From Bimastos eiseni (lineage: Eukaryota > Annelida > Clitellata > Crassiclitellata > Lumbricidae): a stretch of DNA of 64,000 nt. A program made the position numbers and the translations under genes. A model generated the notes under the pieces. It was not told the DNA's origin. It ran no database searches and saw only the letters and a program-made list of their open reading frames with translations. Below are positions 1 through 10,504 of the stretch, piece by piece. Location: positions 22,458,900 to 22,522,899 of the forward strand of contig OY365806.1 of NCBI GenBank assembly GCA_959347315.1, read 5' to 3'. Every line of letters starts with the position of its first letter. The stretch's first letter is position 1.

Positions 1-502
1 CTGCGGCGCACTCCATAGGCTATACTATAGTCGATTGGGTTAAGATCCGGTGAATTCGGTGGCCACAGTTTTGACGGGATGAAGTCGGGTGCCTCTCGCT
101 CCAGGAAAGAGACGGAGTCGCGTGCTCGATGCGCCGGGACGCCATCCTGTTGAAAGACCAAAACCTGGCCCTGAGATATGCGTCGTATGTCTGGCAGTAG
201 CTTCTGGGCAAGAAAGTTGTCGCGATAGTGTGCCCCACTCACTTTGACACCCGGCTATATGAAATGGAGTTCAGTGCAGCCATTGCAAGTAATAAAATGT
301 AAGCGTTTTACTAAAAATGGGTACATCTGTGCTTAACAAGGTAGTGCGGTGATATGAGTCGGGTGAGGTGGAAAATTTATATATAGCATAAAATTTCAGT
401 CATTTTTTCCATCTACCTACCAAAAGTTATTAAAATTGGTGGAAATTTGACGAAGTTCTGACAAAAATAATTTTGTTTGCTTTATTTTGAGACACGCTGT
501 AG
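1..502 (-). mobile_element. Mariner-like (Tc1/mariner) transposon, broken, cut by window edge
   Basis: Read on the minus strand, bases 238 down to 1 encode the C-terminal half of a mariner-type transposase. FQQDGVPAHRA carries one catalytic Asp and NSPDLNPIDY the next, the usual spacing for the DDE/D core of this superfamily. The frame continues past 238 but meets a TAG at 255-257, exactly before a PGVK motif, so one residue has become a stop. The final readable residues before the edge (SIAYGVRR) look frame-disturbed. About 240 bp further, the end at 480-502 reads, in reverse, CTACAGCGTGTCTCAAAATA, which resembles a mariner terminal inverted repeat. Too little room lies between that repeat and the C-terminal half for a whole transposase, so the N-terminal half is deleted. 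The other end lies left of the window. It is a dead copy. Confidence 0.85.
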
Positions 503-626
503 TATTTAAGAATACAGTTTGTCATTAGTCAGACAACATTAGTGCAGGCAAATTGTAAAAGTAGCACAATGTCAGAAAATAGCGACCAATATATCCATTT
601 TAAAGACACCTTTAAGGTATAACTTT

Positions 627-650
627 AAATATATATATATATATATATAA
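627..650. repeat. (AT)n microsatellite
   Basis: A run of about eleven AT units directly precedes the degenerate repeat that starts at about 651. Confidence 0.9.
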
Positions 651-1085
651 ACTGGCTGGGGAACCCGGCGTTGCACGGGTTGAGACAGGTGTTTGGCCGT
701 GGAGAACAGGACGACGGCGGCCGCCGGTTTCACCAACCCCTCTACTGCGTGTCCCAGGATGCGTACACAGTAGGCCTACATACCCACCTCACCGACTGCG
801 CAAACAATGGCCAACTACTGTATACGTGCTATCTGTACGATATCTCCCAAACCGTCCATTCATTCATGAGGGTGTAAAAGAAGAACAGGTATGGCAGACA
901 AATATCACGTACACTTATCGGAAAATGTGCAGCAGGTGTTTCGTCGACACGCTCCTGGCGACCCAGTGGAAACTTTCCTTGGGGGTGTCCTGAGACAGGT
1001 TTTAAGCCCTGGACACCAGGACCGCTGGTTCACCAACCTCACTACTGGGTGTCCAAGGTGTTCCCCGAGCCAACGGCGAAGGTTT
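651..1085 (+). repeat. Degenerate direct repeat, two diverged units
   Basis: Two related blocks can be aligned by eye. The first (about 680-765) contains GAGACAGGTGTTTGG, GGTTTCACCAACC and ACTGCGTGTCCCAGG. The second (about 990-1065) contains GAGACAGGTTTTAAG, GGTTCACCAACC and ACTGGGTGTCCAAGG. The short ORFs here (671-877, 891-1181) are not conserved between units, so I do not call them genes. The start, AACCCGGCGTTGCACGGGTT, is a near-palindrome. The repeat class is not recognised. Confidence 0.5.
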
Positions 1086-1526
1086 CGAGTCAATAGCTCT
1101 AAAACTGTGCAAATGCACAGCAGGGACAGACAGACGTACACACATGAAGGCCTATACAGAATCTTCTCTTTATTTCTATAGATATAGGCCTAACACTACA
1201 AATTCTAGCGTCTTGTGCAATGTGGGTTCTAGATAATATAAACAATACTTATGATGATGGAGCTACACAAGTTTACTTCAAACACCTATCCTTGTGATTC
1301 ATACAACTTAAGCTGGCTGACTGCTGATGTTAAGAGAGAAGCGAAAATAGAAGTTCTGCTTCGTATGTACAACAAATTAACTAGGATATATTAGTATACT
1401 TTGGGTCTAGATGTTTACAATCTGTCCTAATCACTTCCGTAAATTGGGTTCGTTGACTGTACTCGATTGATATCAGGTATGCGCTTCAACAGTGGAACAT
1501 CACAAGCAATACCAGTAACAGATGCA

Positions 1527-2740
1527 GTTAATCGTAATCGTAATCTCAGCATTTCTACAGCGCCCACAAAAGCGTAGTCGCGGGAACCAGCTTATTCACA
1601 GGCGCTTAATCAAAACAGAATCGATAGGCAGAGGGTCAAATCCAGAGAGTCAGACAGGCAGACATGTATAGACGGCTAAGGTGGATGGTGTTGAGAGTTG
1701 AAACGGCGAGGGAGATAGGAAGAAGAGGAGGAATCAGGATAGAATTTGCGAAAGAGAGGTGCTTTGAGTTGTGAATGAAAAAGCTGTGGGGAAATAGCAA
1801 GAGGTGAGGTGTTTGTGAATTCGTAGGACGGATCGGATGTTTGTCTTAATACTGGAGGGAGTTTGTTCCAAAGAGGCGGGATAGCAATGGCTATGGAGTG
1901 ATTTGCACATTTGAGTGATGATGTGATGGGAGGGCGAAGTAGTGTGAGGGTGGAAGAGGAACGGGTTGAACGATGTGGCCGAATCGTGAACAACTGACGG
2001 AGATATGTGGGCTGTGAGGATTGCAGTGTGTTGTAGGTTAGTGAAATGACCTTATATTCGATCCGTTCATGTAATTTGAGCCATTGGAGTGATGATTTGA
2101 GGACAGGAGTGATATGGTGATGGTTTGGGGTCTTGGTGACAGCACGGGCGAGAGCATTCTGAGTGGCTTGGAGGCGATTTAATTGGGTGGTGTCTATATT
2201 TAGGAAAAGGGAATTACAGTAATCCAATTTAGCGTGAACTATTGATGTGGCGATTGTGGATGCAGTTTTGAAGTCAAGCATAGGGCGGATTCTACGAAGA
2301 TCACGGATGTGCATGAAGCAAGAGCGAGAAAGATGGGTGATGTGATCAGCGAAGGTAAGGTTTTGGTCAAAGATTATGCCTAGGTTGCTGATAGGAGAAT
2401 TTACAGTGAATTTGTGGGTGGATGCAGAATCAGGGTTGAAAGAAATAGTGGGATCAGGAATTTTCTTCAGTTGCTCACGGAGGCCAATCAGAATGAATTC
2501 GGTTTTGGAGGGGTTCAGGCAGAGGAGATTTGAGGTAATCCAGGATGAGATTTAGGTGACGACATGGAGCAGATTATTAATGGAGTTGGAGAAACTGGTT
2601 GGAGAGAAAGACATGAATAACTGGGTGTCGTCAGCGTATAGATGATGGTCAACCGAGGATGCGTTAATGAGTGAACTGAGGGGGGTAGTATAGAGGATGA
2701 ATTAGAGGGTTTGTTACAGCCACAGTAAGGCGTCACTCAC
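1527..2740 (-). mobile_element. L2/CR1-type non-LTR retrotransposon (LINE), 5'-truncated, 3' half
   Basis: The minus strand encodes the C-terminal part of a LINE reverse transcriptase. YTTPLSSLI is followed by the catalytic LYADDTQLF (near 2645-2620), then an in-frame TAA near 2550, then an open frame with SNLLCLNPSKTEF, LGIIFDQNLTF and a thumb-region AKLDYCNSL motif down to the stop at about 1676. This motif order is that of the Jockey/CR1/L2 group. The 5' end is cut at about 2740, where a TA-rich microsatellite begins. The 3' end (about 1527-1600) ends in short ATTACG tandem units, the kind of 3' microsatellite tail known for CR1/L2 elements. At least three other fragments of this family occur in the window (5940-6006, 45590-46150, 62405-63065). 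Confidence 0.85.
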
Positions 2741-2764
2741 TGTAGGCCTATACAGATCACGAAC

Positions 2765-2885
2765 AACATGTATATATACATACATACATATATACATACA
2801 TACATATATACATACATATATATACATATATGTATATGTATATATACATATATATGTTTGTATATATATATATAGACATACACGA
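2765..2885. repeat. TA/CATA microsatellite
   Basis: An irregular run of TATA and TACATA units borders the truncated LINE. Minus-strand ORFs rich in Tyr, Ile and Cys over it are products of the repeat, not genes. Confidence 0.9.
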
Positions 2886-2945
2886 ATGCATGTATACTGT
2901 ATGGACACTGAGAAATGCATGTATACTTGAACACTCTTAAAAACG

Positions 2946-4440
2946 TACGTTATGATGATGGGTTTGTTCTGCAGAATTCATGAGATCAATCTCTCCTTTA
3001 CTCAATCAAGATTGGGATCTATGAGTTGTACCAGAATTCGTGTTTGGGCGAAACATGTTATCGTGATCTTCCTGTATTTACACATACATGACATTGTAGC
3101 TATGAACAGAACGTGAGACGTATACACTGCATACTGGGTGATAAATGTATCATTCAGTCCTGGTATCTGCCAGCTCAAACGTAGTGAATATATACAGCGA
3201 GCGATTGTCGGCCAATAGCTAGCATTGCAATTCTGAAGAAAGATCGGCTCATTTGTCAGCTACGCAGAGCACTTTAAATTTCTCATCTAAAAAAATGATC
3301 CATAAAGATTTGTAACGTCAGCCTAATATAATATCGGCTACAGGCAATTAAAGCATGTTCACTAATTCATCACGGTTTTTATCTGCGTGTGTTTATATTA
3401 TGACTTAAGACATCCAATAAAATAAGTCTTAGTATGTATCATAAAGTTCGCTTTCGATAGGCATGCCATGAGCGGCGTATTTTTTCCATTACACATAAAA
3501 AAATCTGGTGATAACACGGTGGAATCGATTTGGAACAGTGCCCTTCAACATGTATAATAAAAATATGATCAGGCATATATCTATGACATAGATTTCATAG
3601 GTGCAGACAAATAACACATATATCTTTGCCAATTTATCTTACCTATTGACCTGCAAACATCATCGTAAGCGGTCGACCAGGACTTTTTTTTACTAAAGCA
3701 GGAATCAGAAAAGTATTTTCAGCAGAATTTGACTATAGTTGAATAATTGTTCGAGTTCGTAGCAGACCCTGACGGAGATTAAGCAACACAGCAAACGCTG
3801 CTTCTAATAGGATATATACATTTGTAGTTCATGCTGCTCTTAGCTTCTATAATTTTGTAGCAAAATGCCACTGACGGTTGCGAGACAGGCTAAGCCTACT
3901 GAAGACAGCCAATGCAGGACGATGTTGGACAGACGTTTGTATGTCTTTAGTCTGGGAAGCGAGCATGAACCTAACCGGATATACATGTAGCACTATATCA
4001 CTGCCACCAAAAATTTACATAGAATGATCAATTCGGTCTACTTTAGCAGAGGAACTCATTTCGGTTGTCTGAACTTTGCCACAGTTCGTACTCTGGACCA
4101 GGCCTCGATCAAGGAAGAGGGCTAATTATCTTTGTAGTCATACAGTATTGTCAAACTGAAGCCGATAATATCAGTCAGGTTATCTGCATATATTATAGGC
4201 CTATAGCGAATATTGCAATTATTGAGTGGCTGGAAATAGCCACATCATTTTGTGCAATTAATTAACCAAAGTACACGATGCAGACAATTAATGAGTTCAG
4301 AACCATGCATGCGTATTTGCGCAGGTTTATAAAAACGTAACCCATAGGCCAAAGGGCCTAAGCTATTCTCTTAAACTAGATACTAAGCTTGGGATGGGTT
4401 GTTTACTGTAAGAGAGAAAGACGACCCGGTTGACAGTTAA
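2946..4440. other. Stretch without recognisable gene or repeat family
   Basis: Moderately AT-rich unique-looking DNA with only short ORFs (longest 66 codons at 4065-4265). No transposase, reverse transcriptase or splice-flanked reading frame is seen. The last part is the upstream flank of the secreted-protein gene. Confidence 0.5.
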
Positions 4441-4490
4441 TTGAAAGGAGTTATTCGGTGCATCCAGCGCAAGCCCTGTGTTAGCCACGC

Positions 4491-4524
<34 letters not shown>

Positions 4525-4527
4525 CTG
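4491..4527. repeat. (CTG)n microsatellite in the proximal promoter
   Basis: About twelve CTG/TTG units end some 18 bp before a TATA box. The 82-codon ORF over it (4441-4689) owes its poly-Leu stretch to this repeat. Confidence 0.9.
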
Positions 4528-4544
4528 GGGATACTATGGGCGTC

Positions 4545-4553
4545 TATAAATAG
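4545..4553 (+). promoter_or_regulatory. TATA box of the secreted-protein gene
   Basis: TATAAATAG sits between GC-rich flanks. An initiator-like pyrimidine/CA context follows 33-37 bp downstream (about 4578-4582), and the predicted start codon lies about 105 bp further. TATA, transcription start, ATG and a GTAAGT donor come in the right order and spacing for a first exon of about 4580-4702. This is inferred from sequence only. Confidence 0.5.
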
Positions 4554-4685
4554 AGGCGCCGCCACCGTCTCTCTGGCATTCAATAGCATCGGTTGCTGCA
4601 GCAGATATCGTCTCTCAATGCCAACGGTCGCTCCTCAGCCATCTATAGTGATAGTTACACAGTGCAAGTCAACACTGCAGATGAT

Positions 4686-7600
4686 ATGATGTCCATTCGC
4701 CAGTAAGTCAACTGGTTTTATAAAAATGTTGTCAAAACATAGACTCAGAATATCGTCAAAGATTCCATTAATATTTGATCGACATCTTTCATTCTTTGCA
4801 TCGTTGCATCATCTATAGGTTAACATTATTATCTCCTTCGATTTTACTATAAGACAGTTTTCTAATTGATTGCAGCCTAAATTAGCCGATAGGCCTAGTA
4901 GGCCTTCTAAAGCTGTCGAAGCTGCTGTCCCACTCCTTACAGCCATCAACATCGTATCGCGCCATCCTGTTTCCTCCGTTCAGAGTTCCTTCACCTTTCT
5001 CATCATCATCGGCAACTTTCATAGGCTGCATTGTCTTCCCAATAGATTTTTGTACACACTAAAGTGTTCGACCTAAGCTACAGATCTCGCAGGAAAACAG
5101 ATATTGGACATGGTCTATTTCATCTGGGTTTGAGTGTAAGAGTCTCTTCAGATTTAGGACCCGCCTTCCTTTAGTTCATAGTGAGGCTACTTAGTTGCAG
5201 ATGAACCATTTCATTCAGGATCTTTGGTGTCACTCTTTAACATTCCTCTTAAACCTTCATTTGATTGGCAGCTGGCAAGCTGCGTAGAGTCTGCAGTATC
5301 TCTGTCCTTATATTAAGGGTATGTGCGTTCAATTTGATTTTCTGCTCTGCTTCTGTAGGTTAATTCAATGTTCGGCCTTCATAGTGTTGTTGTCGTGCCA
5401 TTCAGTGACCTCGATAGCGTTGGCCGTTCCCCTCACCCCTGTCCTTCAGTCCGAACACCATGTAAAGGTCCATCAGATAATAAAGGACGGCAAAGCCATC
5501 AGGCGAGACATCGACCGCGTCCAGAAGAAGAAGGCGCTCTCAGCACCCGTCTTCTCTGCCAATATGACCCGACTGACGGTTACGGTCACTCCGAAGATCT
5601 CGACTCTGCCTCTGCAGCCAACAATGACTCATTTTGGAGATGAATCATCAGCATCTATCAACATCAACTGTCGAGTCAAATGCATAGTCGAGAAAGTCCA
5701 AGACCTTCCCACTGTCTCTTTCTACGTGAGTCACATCCTTATCCTTACTAATAGCGACATACATGTATATAGACTAACGCGTAGAACGCTTTACTCTTAA
5801 CTCCGCCACTGATTACACTCTGACAGTGCCAGTTACAAAGCTAGATAAGGAGGAGGGCGACGGTAATGATCTTTGGTATCACACAGTGTCATTAAACTGC
5901 AGCTAATAACCATCGAGCACTCTACATTGTCTCACCTGATCTTGCGCCTGTGAATAAGCTGGTTCTCGCGATTTCGCTGTAGAAATGTTGAGATTACGAT
6001 TACTCCAGTGTGCCTTAGCTTATCATACCATACCTTCATAATCGTAAATTCCTATATTCTAAAACGTCATGTCAGTGACATCCAGTGGAAATCTGAGTCC
6101 GGTTGACCATGTTAAGATACATTGCCTTGCCTTGCTTCGATTTTGCTTGTCTTGTTTTATCTACGTTTTACCGCAACATAGTATAAGCTGATGCGATAAT
6201 ACCATAATAACTCATTGAACCATTGTACCTTGTCTTGCCTCTTCCTTTTGACATGCTTTACTTTGCTGCATTATTTTACCTCGTCGCATACTTTCATTCC
6301 GTTACCAAACTGAGCACTACGATGTGTCTAAACCGCCGGGTTCTTGACCTGAGGGTGAAACTGTAAGAAATCTGCTGAATTATGTCATGGGTGATTGCAT
6401 CATTCTCAGAGGCATCGTCCTGATTTAGAGATACAGCGCAATATAATCGACAACACCTTACTAACTGAATGTGGACTTCTGTCGTATCTGAGTGTCGTAT
6501 GATGAGAAAACTGTCTTGCAAAGTCAAGGCTGTGTTCAGCTATCATTGAGTGTTTGGGCAAGTTTAGTCTTGGGCTCTTAGCTCTGGCAGCTGCTGTGAG
6601 ATGGCAGTAGAATACGACTGCCAACAGAAGAACAAACTAAGTAGGGCTCCAGTATAGCAGCAGCAGCAGCAACAGCAGCATCATAACAACAACAACTGCC
6701 ACAACGATGATTGACGCGCGTCCTTTAAAGCTGATGGTTCATATTATATAATAATTAGCGCTTAATTCGTTTCCTACAACTCTTTCCCCATTACTGTCTT
6801 CGTCCTTCTTCTTACCCTCCTCTGACTGTCTTTCTGTGTTATTCAGTTTCCTCGCCTATCTATGGCCTTCTTCCTCTTGTTCGCTGTCTTCTGTGTCCCT
6901 TGTACCATCGTGTCTTTGCCTATACATGTATAGCTTGTCTGTAAGGCCTATATTTTTAGACATCACTTGTTGATGCCTAAGACACAGGACACGTAAACGC
7001 GTCTGTCTGTCTATCTGTCTGTCTATCTGTCTGGCTATCTCTGTTGTTTGTTTGCATGTGGAACCAATACGTATACTCCGTCTCTTCATCCAGGCACACC
7101 TACACTAGATCATCGATTCCAGTCATATCAGTCAAGCCCAATAACGCATCACGTAGGCCTACTTTCATCTGTGTGTCGCTCTTTCCCTTCAGAAGTAGAC
7201 TGTAGACATCCCTATACCTATTCTTAGGTAGACATAACGTCTTGTGCGCTTTATACAGTGTAACTGCCATTCCGATCTGATGGCAAATGGATGTCAAACA
7301 GATTGGATGCAGAAACTGTCTCCTAGTCAACAGATCTTCGCTTCGTAGGCCTACTTTATGTTGCGATCAACGCAATAATATTCACAGACGTATAAGCTCG
7401 TGTGCTGCAATAGGCGCTATATAAATTAGTCGACTTATATTTTGTTTGGCGAGTGTCTCTGTTAGTTTACGTTTATAGTCGTTTAAGCAACAAGCGATGG
7501 TTAGTCATTAAATTTGATGGTCTACTCTAAGGAATATTTATGACCTATTTCGGAACGCTACAACGGTCTGTGTACCATAGAACTTGGTCAGACAATGGAA

Positions 7601-7833
7601 GCAAACGTAGACATGAGAGGTTCTTCCAGCGCAACAGTTACACTGCATTGCAGCTGATTGCGCCACACTCTCTTGTTAGCGCAGCCGAAAGACATCGCAT
7701 GGCGGATATTATAGATCGCTTGCCATTCAGTCACCGCTTAGAACTGCTCCAACAGATGCGCCGAGTTCAATGCCCCGCCAAACACCACACTGTCTGTCTA
7801 ACAGCTGCGTCCCAGTGGCGTCCCACTTTGTAG
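4686..7833 (+). CDS. Unrecognised small secreted protein, three exons (predicted)
   Basis: Proposed coding exons are 4686-4702, 5359-5725 and 7630-7833. Exon 1 encodes MMSIR plus two bases of a Gln codon and ends at a consensus GTAAGT donor. Exon 2 follows a long pyrimidine tract ending CTTCTGTAG and continues in phase with a hydrophobic signal-peptide core (SAFIVLL), with likely cleavage after SIALA (residue 28). Its donor is TAC|GTGAGT, phase 0. Exon 3 follows TTCTTCCAG in phase 0 (an alternative in-phase acceptor is TTGCAG, 21 bases on) and ends in TAG, with AATAAA 81 bases downstream. The product is 195 residues, about 167 mature. It has an N-M-T glycosylation site, paired cysteines in NCRVKC and CPAKHHTVC, a basic helix-like stretch (IRRDIDRVQKKK) and a second one (ADIIDRLPFSHRLELLQQM). 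The size, a tiny first exon encoding the signal-peptide start, and amphipathic helices fit a helical cytokine or hormone. A dibasic-processed peptide precursor is also possible. I do not recognise a family. Confidence 0.5.
5940..6006 (+). mobile_element. 3'-end fragment of the L2/CR1-type LINE family
   Basis: GCCTGTGAATAAGCTGGTTC, a GCTGTAGAAATG word and a GATTACGATTAC tail match, in opposite orientation, the 3' end of the element at 1527-2740. Only about 65 bp remain. It sits in the second intron of the predicted secreted-protein gene. Confidence 0.7.
6657..6705. repeat. (CAG)n/(CAA)n microsatellite
   Basis: Imperfect CAG, CAA and AAC triplets in intron 2 of the predicted secreted-protein gene. 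Confidence 0.85.
7001..7043. repeat. (GTCT)n microsatellite
   Basis: Tandem GTCT/ATCT tetramers in intron 2 of the predicted secreted-protein gene. Confidence 0.9.
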
Positions 7834-7913
7834 TCTTGAGTCGACTTTTTCATCGACCAAATCTTTCGTTTAATGGAGGCGATCGTTAATCACAACACGG
7901 TACGCGCCGAATT

Positions 7914-7919
7914 AATAAA
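7914..7919 (+). terminator. Poly(A) signal of the secreted-protein gene
   Basis: AATAAA lies 81 bases after the proposed stop codon at 7831-7833, a normal distance for a short 3' UTR. Confidence 0.5.
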
Positions 7920-7934
7920 CAGATCAACGTGCAT

Positions 7935-8820
7935 GCAATTAGAAATCATTATTTATATATTTAAAATTATGCGTGGAGCTGCTGCTGCCGAAACTTCGGC
8001 CTAAAAACGCACAGAAAGATTCTGCAGATTCTACTGCCGAAAGTCTTCATATAATGTCTAAACTCGACACTAACCCTAAACCTGGCCCTAAACGACCCTC
8101 ACGACACCTATTCTGACCCTTACAGACACTCACGATGCATATTACAAATTTTACATATCTTAAAAGTGTGTATGCGCTAATGGCTGCGCATGCGCAGAGG
8201 TCTTCACGCGTTAAATTTTGTATGGGTTCGACCGTAGAAGTAGAATTTTCGTTTACGTTTGGGCCGAAAGTTCAGCCGCAGCAGATTTATTCTAAAGTTA
8301 TGCACTGCAAAGCAGATCCTTCATAGGCCTATACATGTAATAGCCAATGACAAGAGTGAGCATCAGCCTCTCATACGTCTTTAGATACAATAAGACTTCA
8401 ATTTAGCACACAGTTCGTAGGACCTATCCCTTCCGCAAAATGTAGGCCTACTTGTAAAAACTAGCTATGCGTAGGGATATACTTACTAGGCCTACCTGAT
8501 ATCTGCAGACTGCTTGAAAGGTCGCATGACTTGAGGAATGAGTTATACTTAATTTCGCAGTTTTGGCTAGCATAACATAGGATTGCGTAACATCCTGTTT
8601 TAGGAAGTGGCCGATCGCGAACGCGTCAGTTTTTCTGTCCTGCGATTCGACTTTGAATCGCGTGAAAGGCAAAATCAACAATAGTTGCGTGCACTGTCAG
8701 TCTGTCATCGATGGGTGTGTATCTAATTCGATCAACTGAAGGATCGCGTTAAGTCATATTAAATTAAACGAATAAAATTAAATTGTAGTTACAGATCGAA
8801 AACGAGACAATTCTTCCGTT
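7935..8820. other. No gene recognised; weak telomere-like words
   Basis: Only ORFs below 80 codons without coding character. Near 8065-8110 a few CCCTAA-like words occur but do not form a regular array. Confidence 0.5.
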
Positions 8821-8837
8821 GAGTTCTGGATTGCCAG

Positions 8838-9029
8838 GTGTCGACCTATTCACATCGTCGTCTGACAGTAGAATACAGAAACCCTTCGAGGATAAGGACA
8901 ACCGAAGAGCAGTACCGACCTATCGATCAGACACCCACCTCACCCTCAACTCCAACGCACACATCTTCCTCCGTAGGGGCAGAAACCAGTTCTTCTGTCG
9001 AGCCTATAGTCCGTCGATCGGATTACTGA
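8838..9029 (+). CDS. Possible terminal exon of an unknown gene (low confidence)
   Basis: After GGATTGCCAG a frame of 63 codons runs to a TGA. It is rich in Thr, Ser, Pro and Arg (for example RTTEEQYRPIDQTPTSPSTP) and reads like a disordered cytoplasmic tail. A second frame over the same bases (8819-9064) is open for 81 codons, which weakens the case. No upstream partner exon or clear poly(A) signal is seen. It could be chance openness in a CpG-rich stretch. Confidence 0.2.
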   Translation: MSTYSHRRLTVEYRNPSRIRTTEEQYRPIDQTPTSPSTPTHTSSSVGAETSSSVEPIVRRSDY

Positions 9030-9064
9030 AATCCGACGGATTCGTCGTTTACAGACTGCAGTAG

Positions 9065-10190
9065 TTGAAACCCTGATCATCCACTCTGACTGTTTCGTAC
9101 ATTTTGTGCTTCCACGTGATGATGTATATAAAAGGATGCGTCTGATTTTAAACTATATTAAGCATGTGAGTCTGTTTTCTGTTTAAACTGCATAATTGAC
9201 CTTATGTCTGAAAATCGTCTGCAGGCTGGAACCTAGTACAAATAGTTTTCGCAGAGCTTGGATGTACAAAAACGAACAGAAATGCAATAACGGGGATTGG
9301 ATGACTCTTGGACCATAGCTATAGTCTTAGTCGCAACGAAACATTGCGTTCGTTCGATATAATAATTATGTGCATTATTCATTTCAGTGTGATTCAAGGG
9401 ACGAAAGGCCTCGATATAGACTACAATTATTAAAATATCCTGATCGAGCCTCACTCAGCCTCTTAAGAGAATCAATTTTTAATGAGTGTTTAGACATAGG
9501 TACTATATGATACAGCGAAATACATTTATGCTGAGGTTGGGAGAGAATTGAATAAAGACATATAATACCGCTACGTTAGTCTGAAAAATATTGTTTATTG
9601 TGAAACTACTTGATGTTTCCCCGTCCTAGGACGGTTCAGTTAATCTCCATCCCCTAACATCCACTCTCACTTCCCATCCCTTCCCCGCTCTCCCTTCTCC
9701 CTCTTTCCCTCCTCTGCCCTCGCCTCCACTTCATATCCTGTTTTATCCGTCGTCTCCCAGCTCTTTGAGGACGTCCACGAGCTAGTATTTTTTTAATGAA
9801 ATTTCGCAGTTGGCCTACCACGTACACGCGTATTCTAACTATAGTTTTTGAATTTGTTCATTTCGTACCAACAGAATTGAATATGTGAATGGATTGGCAT
9901 TAATAATATATCAGTCTGTCTACAAGTGCTTGGGGTTGATTATATAGCTCACATTTTTCTTTATTTTGAACTATATCATTGTTGTGACGAGATCGGTGAG
10001 CCTTGTGTTTTGAGAGCACAATCTATTAGGCTGCCTGACCATGCGTGTATATGGCAGTGCATAATGCTAGATGCGGACGTCCGAAGCAGAGGCCGGGACG
10101 AGGTGTGCCACATACGGACTAAAGCGGAAAAGTGGAGGTGTAGGAAATCCGGTGTAGCGATTTCAGATTACCCCTCATTCACTTTAGCCC
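9065..10190. other. No gene recognised; pyrimidine-rich tract at 9641-9740
   Basis: The stretch holds a nearly pure C/T tract (9641-9740) just after GTCCTAGGACGG, whose CGTCCTAGGACG core is a 12-bp palindrome also echoed near 10585-10605. The ORF at 9926-10198 (90 codons) runs into the palindrome array and looks accidental. Confidence 0.5.
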
Positions 10191-10193
10191 CCC

Positions 10194-10341
10194 GGTAACT
10201 TGAAATCGATTTCAAGTTACCTCCCGGTAACTTGAAAATCTATTTCAAGTTATTCCCTGGGATAACTTGAAGGTGATTCCAAATTACCCTCTACGATTTC
10301 AGATAACCTCCCCGGTAACTTGAAATCAATTTTAAGTTACC
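10194..10341. repeat. Array of GGTAACTTGAAA palindromes
   Basis: Bases 10194-10221 form a perfect 28-bp palindrome: half-site GGTAACTTGAAATC followed by its exact reverse complement. Imperfect copies follow at 10226-10253, 10259-10289 and 10314-10341, and a fainter one runs on to about 10390. Each could fold as a hairpin. The class is not recognised; it may be the remains of a palindromic satellite or transposon end. Confidence 0.85.
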
Positions 10342-10504
10342 CCCATTGGTAGCGTGAAGGCGACTCATCCTACCTCTGCGACTTAAAATTACTTATGAAA
10401 AGAGTAATTTATTTATGGTTATTGAGATGTATAATTATTATGAATACTTAACTAGATAATACTTTCCCCATTAATGATTATATTCGTGCTAATTTTAACA
10501 GCCT

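Noticed and set aside
2714..2934. Tyr/Ile/Cys-rich minus-strand ORFs
   Set aside because: Translations of the TA/CATA microsatellite.
4441..4689. 82-codon ORF with poly-Leu as a signal-peptide gene
   Set aside because: The Leu run comes from the CTG microsatellite and the ORF spans the TATA box; it has no ATG at its proposed start (TTG).
5368..5643. 91-codon ORF in another frame of exon 2
   Set aside because: The overlapping frame that joins exon 1 in phase carries a signal peptide and reaches a good donor; this one is Pro/Arg-rich without such support.
8065..8110. Telomere-like CCCTAA words
   Set aside because: Only a few irregular matches, not a tandem array.
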